Positions 60,251-64,000 of a stretch of 64,000 nucleotides of DNA are shown piece after piece. The stretch covers positions 2,914,001 to 2,978,000 of the forward strand of contig NZ_JACHJB010000002.1 of the NCBI RefSeq assembly GCF_014207745.1, written 5' to 3'. The DNA is from Nonomuraea muscovyensis (GTDB lineage: Bacteria > Actinomycetota > Actinomycetes > Streptosporangiales > Streptosporangiaceae). Within the stretch, counting starts at the first letter, position 1; every line of letters starts with the position of its first letter. The notes beneath the pieces are model-generated. The model worked only from the letters and a program-made list of their open reading frames with translations. It had not been told where the DNA came from and did not search any database. The position numbers were made by a program, and so were the translations under genes.

Positions 60251-61561
60251 TCACTTGCCGCGGGAACCCGCCTTGCGACGTGCCGGCGCTTCCTCCTCGG
60301 CCCCCGTGCGGCGGCGCCGTACCGGACGTTCGGCGCCCTGGCCACGGCTCCTGCCACGGGCGGCCGGAGCGGCGCGGGCGCGGCGCGGAGGTTCTTCCTC
60401 CTCGGGCTCCTCCTCCTCGGCCTCGGCGGTCTCGGCAGGCTCCTCCTCCTCTTCCTCTTCCTCCTCGGGCTCCTCTTCCTCTTCCTCTTCCTCCTCCTCT
60501 TCGGCGGCGCGCTCGCCCTCCTCGGGCTCCTCTTCCTCTTCCTCTTCTTCCTCTTCGGCCTTGGCGCGCTCGCCCTCCTCGGGCTCCTCCTCGCCTTCCT
60601 CGAGCTCGTCCGTCGGCTCCTCCTCTTCGCCTTCCTCCCGCTCGCGCTCCTCGTTCATGGCCGTCTCGTGATCCTTGACCACCTCGCCGTCGTGGATCTC
60701 GCCGCGCCACCCGCCTTCCTCCATCTCCTCGGGGTGGAGCATGACGTTCGTCATGACGTGCCGCCTGAAGTGCTTCAGCTCCAGACGCGCCCGCCGGCCC
60801 TGCGCGCGCCAGAGGTTGCCGGTGCGCTCGAAGAGGCCCTGCGGGTGGTACTCGAGGACGACGACCACGCGGGTGAGGTCGGGCGTCAGCTCGTGGAAGG
60901 TCACGGCCCCGTCCACGTATCCCTTGGCGCCCTCGGATCGCCAGATGATCCGCTCGTCCGGCACCTGTTCGCGGATGGTCGACTTCCACTCCCGGTGCGA
61001 CAGGAAGATCTGCGCCTTCCAGGAGAGCTTCTCGTCGGACTCCTGGTTGACCTTCTCGACCTTCTTCATGAACGACGGGAATTCCTGGAACTGGGTCCAC
61101 TGGTTGTAGACCACCCGCCGCGGCGCTCCCACGTCGATGGTCTCGATGATGTTGGTCAGCTTGAGCTTCTTGCTGCCCTTGCCCTTGCCCTTGAACAGGC
61201 TGCCGACCGCGCCCTTGAACGCGCCCGTCGCCGCCCCGGCGAGGACCGATCCGGGCGACTTGTCGGAGCCGGTGATCGCGCCCAGCAGGCCGCCACCACC
61301 GCCGTCGCCCTGGGCGAAGTCGGTGAGCCTCCCGGTGACGCCCTCCACCTTGCCCGTCACGGAGGACAGGGCTCGTTCGGCCAGGGCCATGGCCACGTTC
61401 TGCAGCGCCGACCCCAGCTCACTCGTCAGCCCGTCCGGCAGCATCTTCTGCGGGCCTTCCTCGGCGGCCTGCCGCCCTTTGCCCACGGCCTGGTCCGCGG
61501 CCTGCCGTCCCCGGCCCGCCGCCTGGCGCGCCGGCCGGGTCGCCTTCGTCACGTCAGCCAT
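60251..61561 (-). CDS. SRPBCC-domain protein of the gas vesicle cluster, with poly-Glu tail
   Basis: 436 residues. Residues 1-135 are Ala/Gly/Lys-rich and helical. Residues about 140-285 form an SRPBCC (START/polyketide-cyclase-like) domain: 'IDVGAPRRVVYNQWTQFQEFPSFMKKVEKVNQ', 'REQVPDERIIWRSEGAKGYVDGAVTFHELTPDLTRVVVVLEYHPQG', 'HFRRHVMTNVM'. Residues about 300-390 are largely poly-Glu, then a basic Arg/Lys-rich end closes the protein. SRPBCC proteins of this kind recur at the head of actinobacterial gvp clusters and may bind a hydrophobic ligand or partner; the function is unknown. It is 27 bp upstream of gvpA. Confidence 0.88.
   Translation of the reverse strand: MADVTKATRPARQAAGRGRQAADQAVGKGRQAAEEGPQKMLPDGLTSELGSALQNVAMALAERALSSVTGKVEGVTGRLTDFAQGDGGGGGLLGAITGSDKSPGSVLAGAATGAFKGAVGSLFKGKGKGSKKLKLTNIIETIDVGAPRRVVYNQWTQFQEFPSFMKKVEKVNQESDEKLSWKAQIFLSHREWKSTIREQVPDERIIWRSEGAKGYVDGAVTFHELTPDLTRVVVVLEYHPQGLFERTGNLWRAQGRRARLELKHFRRHVMTNVMLHPEEMEEGGWRGEIHDGEVVKDHETAMNEEREREEGEEEEPTDELEEGEEEPEEGERAKAEEEEEEEEEEPEEGERAAEEEEEEEEEEEPEEEEEEEEEPAETAEAEEEEPEEEEPPRRARAAPAARGRSRGQGAERPVRRRRTGAEEEAPARRKAGSRGK
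60380..60650. repeat. Glu-rich low-complexity tract
   Basis: TCC/TCT-rich on the plus strand; on the coding strand GAG/GAA runs. The block around 'PEEGERA' (CTCGCCCTCCTCGGGCTCCT on the plus strand) is present twice, about 60 bp apart, indicating slippage or internal duplication within the SRPBCC gene. Confidence 0.7.
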
Positions 61562-61567
61562 GCGGAT

Positions 61568-62128
61568 TCACCTCCCCGCCCGGCTCGTGCCGGCAGTGGG
61601 ACGACGGGTTCTGGTGACCGGCTTGTCCGCGCTCGCGGCGCTCTTCGTGCCGGCGGTGCTCTTGGTGCTCTTGGTGCTCTTCGTGCTTCTCGCGCGGGGC
61701 TTGGGCTTCTCCTCTTCGGGCTCCTCTTCGGGCTCTTCCTCGTCGAACTCGTCGTACGCGCTTTCCTCGTCGTACTCGTCTTCCTCGTCACGCGCCCGCC
61801 CGCCCTCGGGCTCGCCCGGCTGGCGCAGCGATTCGGCGCGCTCGTGGAGCCTTGAGGTCAGGGTTTCGAGCTGCCTGCTGGTCGCGGCCACGGCCGCGGC
61901 CTTGCCGACCTCCATGAGCTCCCCGCGCAGCCGGTTCGTCATCTCCTCCATCTGAGGAGACTGGCCCAGCAGCTTGATCCCGTGCTTCAGCAGGCCGCCG
62001 CTGTCGCCCTTTCGCAGGTTGCGAGCGACACCGGCTGCCGCCAACATCGTCGCCAAGCGCAATTTGTGGCGCCGCCCGAGGTAGTAGCCCGCGGCGAGGG
62101 CCATCGCCACTCTGGCCCGGTCATTCAT
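61568..62128 (-). CDS. unknown protein heading the gas vesicle operon
   Basis: 186 residues from the ATG at 62128 (GGGAG 8 bases upstream; the frame opens further at 62170). The N-terminus 'MNDRARVAMALAAGYYLGRRHKLRLATMLAAAGVARNL' has a Gly/Ala-rich hydrophobic helix with a 'GYYLGRRHK' motif. The middle is an amphipathic helical part, 'QMEEMTNRLRGELMEVGKAAAVAATSRQLETLTSRLHERAESL'. After an acidic Asp/Glu/Tyr stretch comes a Lys/Ser/Thr tail with the KST triplet repeated. No named family; similar small proteins head gvp clusters in other actinomycetes. It is 6 bp upstream of the SRPBCC gene and so part of the same operon. Confidence 0.78.
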   Translation of the reverse strand: MNDRARVAMALAAGYYLGRRHKLRLATMLAAAGVARNLRKGDSGGLLKHGIKLLGQSPQMEEMTNRLRGELMEVGKAAAVAATSRQLETLTSRLHERAESLRQPGEPEGGRARDEEDEYDEESAYDEFDEEEPEEEPEEEKPKPRARSTKSTKSTKSTAGTKSAASADKPVTRTRRPTAGTSRAGR

Positions 62129-62243
62129 GACATGCGCTCCCAACTGTGTCGAGCACCGGCTGGCCGTCACCAGCCGGGTGGCACATGCCCATGAAGGGGA
62201 TAGAGAAACCCAAATGGCAATAAAGCGGACAGACTTGACATTT

Positions 62244-62262
62244 TGTAAGCTGCCGATTTACA
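62244..62262. promoter_or_regulatory. inverted repeat in the AT-rich gap before the gas vesicle operon
   Basis: TGTAA-GCTGCCGAT-TTACA, a 5-bp inverted repeat with a 9-base centre, in the 289-bp gap (62129-62417) between the gas vesicle operon and the HxlR gene. The stretch 62190-62275 is notably AT-rich for this genome. This gap must hold the gvp promoter, but I could not define it with confidence. Confidence 0.35.
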
Positions 62263-62417
62263 GAGATCTTGGGATCGGTCCCGTTTACCAGCGCGGAGGC
62301 GCGAATCCGCAGGTCAAAACGCCGCCGGGCGGGCATGACACATCGGGGTGCGCCACCCGGCGTTCGTCCTGCACGCATGACGGGGCTCACGGGGCCGTCC
62401 CGCCATCCGGAAAGGCC

Positions 62418-62780
62418 CTACAGGGGCTCGTACACCTGACGGGCGTGCGTCACCTCGGCCATGTGCGCGACGGCCCACTCGCAGGCGGCGGCCAGCGGCT
62501 TCAGCAGCGTCCGGCCGAGCGGGCTCAGCTCGTACTCGACCCGGGCCGGCACCTCCGCGTAGACGGTGCGCGTCACGAGCCCGTCGCGTTCCATCGCCCG
62601 CAGGGTTTCGGTGAGCACCTTCGGCGTGATCCCGCGCAACGGCACCCGCAGCTCGGAGAAGCGCCTGGGGCCCGCCTCCAGACATCTGATGATCTTCGCG
62701 GTCCACTTGTCGCCGACCTGGATCAGCGGTGTGACCTGCGCGCACGCGCGGAACATGTCGGGGTCGAGGGGCTGCGTCAC
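62418..62780 (-). CDS. HxlR family transcriptional regulator
   Basis: 120 residues from the GTG at 62780. The HxlR winged helix is clear: 'ACAQVTPLIQVGDKWTAKIIRCLEAGPRRFSELRVPLRGITPKVLTETLRAMERDGLVTRTVYAEVPARVEYELSPLGRTLLKPLAAACEWA'. These MarR-like dimeric regulators often respond to oxidants or aldehydes. There is one Cys near the N-terminus (Cys13 region, 'FRACAQV'), in the place of the redox-active Cys of some members. It is divergent from the NAD(P)-binding oxidoreductase gene, its probable target; 104 bp separate the starts. Confidence 0.93.
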   Translation of the reverse strand: MTQPLDPDMFRACAQVTPLIQVGDKWTAKIIRCLEAGPRRFSELRVPLRGITPKVLTETLRAMERDGLVTRTVYAEVPARVEYELSPLGRTLLKPLAAACEWAVAHMAEVTHARQVYEPL

Positions 62781-62884
62781 GGGGCGAGCGTACGCAGGTA
62801 TCGTTGCGGAAACCAAGGGGGCGCCCGCTAGCGTCCGCCACATCGGCCGGCGACCGGGCCGGTCCGGCGAACGGAGCATCCCTC

Positions 62885-63625
62885 ATGAGCAAGATCGTCA
62901 TCTTCGGCGCGGGCGGGCGTGCGGGCCGCCACGTGGTGGCGGAGGCCGTCGCCCGCGGCCACCACGTCACCGCCGTCGTCCGCGACCCGGCCAAGCACCG
63001 CGAGCTCCTCCGCCTCCACCCCGCAACGGAGGGGGACCCGGCCGAGGGCGGAAGCCTGAGGGTGGACGGGGAGCGTGGCGGTGGCCGGGCCATGCCCGGG
63101 GTCGGCGGGGTGAGGCTGGTCGCCGGTGACGTCACCGACGCCGGGAGCGTGGCGGCCGCGGCGGCGGGACACGACGCGGTGATCAGCGTCGCGGCCCGTC
63201 TCGACGTGCCCTCGGTGGACTTCTACGTGGCCGCGGCGCACGCCCTGCTCGACGGCCTCGCCCGCGCGGGCGTCGGCCGCCTCGTGCTGGCCGGCATCGG
63301 CACCACCCTGGAGGCGGCGCCCGGCGTCATGGTCCACGACACGCCGGGCTTCCCGCCCGATGCGCGGGCGTTCTCCCTCGGCCACGCCGCCGAGCTGGAG
63401 GTGCTGCGCGACGCCGACACCGGCGTGGACTGGCTGGTGCTGGCGCCGCCGCCCGTCTTCCTCGACGACGCCCCGCGCACCGGCCGCTACCGGATCGGCG
63501 GCGGCCAGGTGCTCCCGTCCTCCGGCGACACCCCGTTCCCGTACGCGGACCTCGCGGTGGCGTTGATCGACGAGGTCGAGACGCCCGCACACCACCGCAC
63601 CCTGGCCGCCGTCGCCGGCCCCTGA
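62885..63625 (+). CDS. NAD(P)-binding SDR/NmrA-like oxidoreductase
   Basis: 246 residues from the ATG at 62885 (GGAG 8 bases upstream). An N-terminal Rossmann motif, 'IVIFGAGGRAGRHVVAEAVARGHHVTAVVRDPAKH', is followed by 'VAGDVTDAGSVAAAAAGHDAVISV', 'GVGRLVLAGIGTTLEAAPGV' and 'DTGVDWLVLAPPPVF'. It lacks the YxxxK catalytic pair of classical SDRs, as in atypical (NmrA/YwnB-like) members. A Gly/Glu-rich insertion (about residues 50-75) follows beta-strand 2. It pairs with the divergent HxlR regulator, a common module for quinone or electrophile response. Confidence 0.9.
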   Translation: MSKIVIFGAGGRAGRHVVAEAVARGHHVTAVVRDPAKHRELLRLHPATEGDPAEGGSLRVDGERGGGRAMPGVGGVRLVAGDVTDAGSVAAAAAGHDAVISVAARLDVPSVDFYVAAAHALLDGLARAGVGRLVLAGIGTTLEAAPGVMVHDTPGFPPDARAFSLGHAAELEVLRDADTGVDWLVLAPPPVFLDDAPRTGRYRIGGGQVLPSSGDTPFPYADLAVALIDEVETPAHHRTLAAVAGP

Positions 63626-63722
63626 CCGGCCCAGGGAGGCCCCAGGGAGGCAAGGGTGACTACCCCCGGCCATACGTCATCAGAGCAGGCGGCACCCGGA
63701 GCGCGACGGGTGCCGACGGCCG

Positions 63723-64000
63723 CTACGCGGCGGCGCGCTCCTGGTCCTGCTCACCCTCCTGGCCCTGGTCGGGGGCGTCCGCCTGGAGGCGGTCGGCGTC
63801 GTGGGCGCGCAGGAACCGCTGGAGCCCGGCCAGGTCGTCGGTGTTGATGTGGTCCACGTCCGCCGCCACGAGCTCACGCCAGAGCGCCTCGCGCGCGGGC
63901 CCGGCGGTGTCGGGGGTCGCCCAGAAGCGCACCCGCTGCCCGTCACGGTGCGCGGTCCGGACGATCTCACGCAGCCGGTCCCGCTCGGCCTGCGGCATCT
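63723..64000 (-). CDS. glycerophosphodiester phosphodiesterase-like protein, C-terminal part
   Basis: About 92 codons are visible, ending at the stop at 63723; the gene continues past the right edge, so any ATG at 63998 is probably internal. The segment 'RDGQRVRFWATPDTAGPAREALWRELVAADVDHINTDDLAGLQRFLRAHD' matches the last strands of PLC-like/GDPD TIM-barrel proteins (RfWatPd...w..L..aGvd.inTDdl..l..fL). The remaining tail is Gln/Asp/Glu-rich. Family assigned from the last third only. Confidence 0.7.
   Translation of the reverse strand, partial: MPQAERDRLREIVRTAHRDGQRVRFWATPDTAGPAREALWRELVAADVDHINTDDLAGLQRFLRAHDADRLQADAPDQGQEGEQDQERAAA

Noticed and set aside
62235..62263. TTGACA followed after 17 bases by TTACAG on the plus strand as a promoter
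   Set aside because: No plus-strand gene follows before 62885, and the -10 match is poor; possible small RNA promoter but no supporting terminator was seen.

Overview
The window is very GC-rich, uses many GTG/TTG starts, has dense ATGA/GTGA/TTGA gene overlaps and strong Shine-Dalgarno sites. It carries SseB, WXG100, GlxA, IclR (GylR-like), DUF3616, DUF1707 and actinobacterial-type gas vesicle genes. Together these point to a filamentous actinomycete, most likely of the Streptosporangiales (Nonomuraea-like). That placement is an inference from gene content; no rRNA is present. I saw no insertion sequence, prophage, CRISPR array or replication origin.

Layout. (1) 1-8.97 kb is ordinary chromosome: an EI24 membrane protein (partial), Maf, a DUF937 protein, FtsH, a Ser/Pro-rich membrane-anchored protein, a DUF3616 protein, an MFS exporter coupled to peptidyl-tRNA hydrolase 2, a divergent GlxA-type regulator and a tiny secreted peptide. 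(2) 9.17-23.58 kb is a type VII secretion-linked effector locus: SseB-like protein, small unknown protein, YbaB-like protein, WXG100-like protein, a 3713-residue giant protein, and two overlapping paralogous genes that could encode immunity or accessory proteins. The giant protein has a CpnT-like N-terminal region and two copies of a domain with an identically spaced HEISH...E signature. These flank about 1,900 residues containing six Gly/Ser-rich beta segments, and the protein ends in a PPPTT repeat tail. This is the least explained system here. (3) 23.6-27.4 kb holds an RlaP-type nucleotidyltransferase, tRNA-Ala(GGC), a von Willebrand A lipoprotein and a second GlxA-type regulator. (4) 27.4-34.2 kb is a glycerol regulon: glpF-glpK-glpD on the minus strand, divergent from gylR and a second glpK, with twin 18-bp operator-like sites between them.

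(5) 34.2-55.7 kb is an L-arabinose/arabinoside utilisation island. A long minus-strand operon encodes a YtfQ/YtfR/YtfT/YjfF-like furanose-type ABC importer followed by araB, araD, araA and an alditol oxidase. Two LacI-family repressors follow. A plus-strand operon then encodes a CUT1 ABC importer, a GH127 beta-L-arabinofuranosidase and a large secreted glycoside hydrolase that may be a GH121-like arabinobiosidase. Five near-identical 14-bp palindromes (TGTGARCGYTAACA) tie araB, both binding-protein genes and the first repressor into one apparent regulon. A different GTTTC(C)GAAAAC motif sits at the second repressor and its divergent promoter. The apparent logic is: secreted enzyme releases arabinosides, two importers bring in sugars, GH127 cleaves inside, and AraB/A/D feed xylulose 5-phosphate into the pentose phosphate pathway.

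(6) 55.8-62.1 kb contains a DUF1707 protein and a complete actinobacterial gas vesicle cluster on the minus strand (unknown Glu-rich protein, SRPBCC protein, gvpA, F, G, O, J, L, S-type, K), nearly all overlapping or tightly spaced. (7) 62.4-64 kb has an HxlR regulator divergent from an NAD(P)-binding oxidoreductase, and the C-terminal end of a glycerophosphodiester phosphodiesterase-like protein running off the window.
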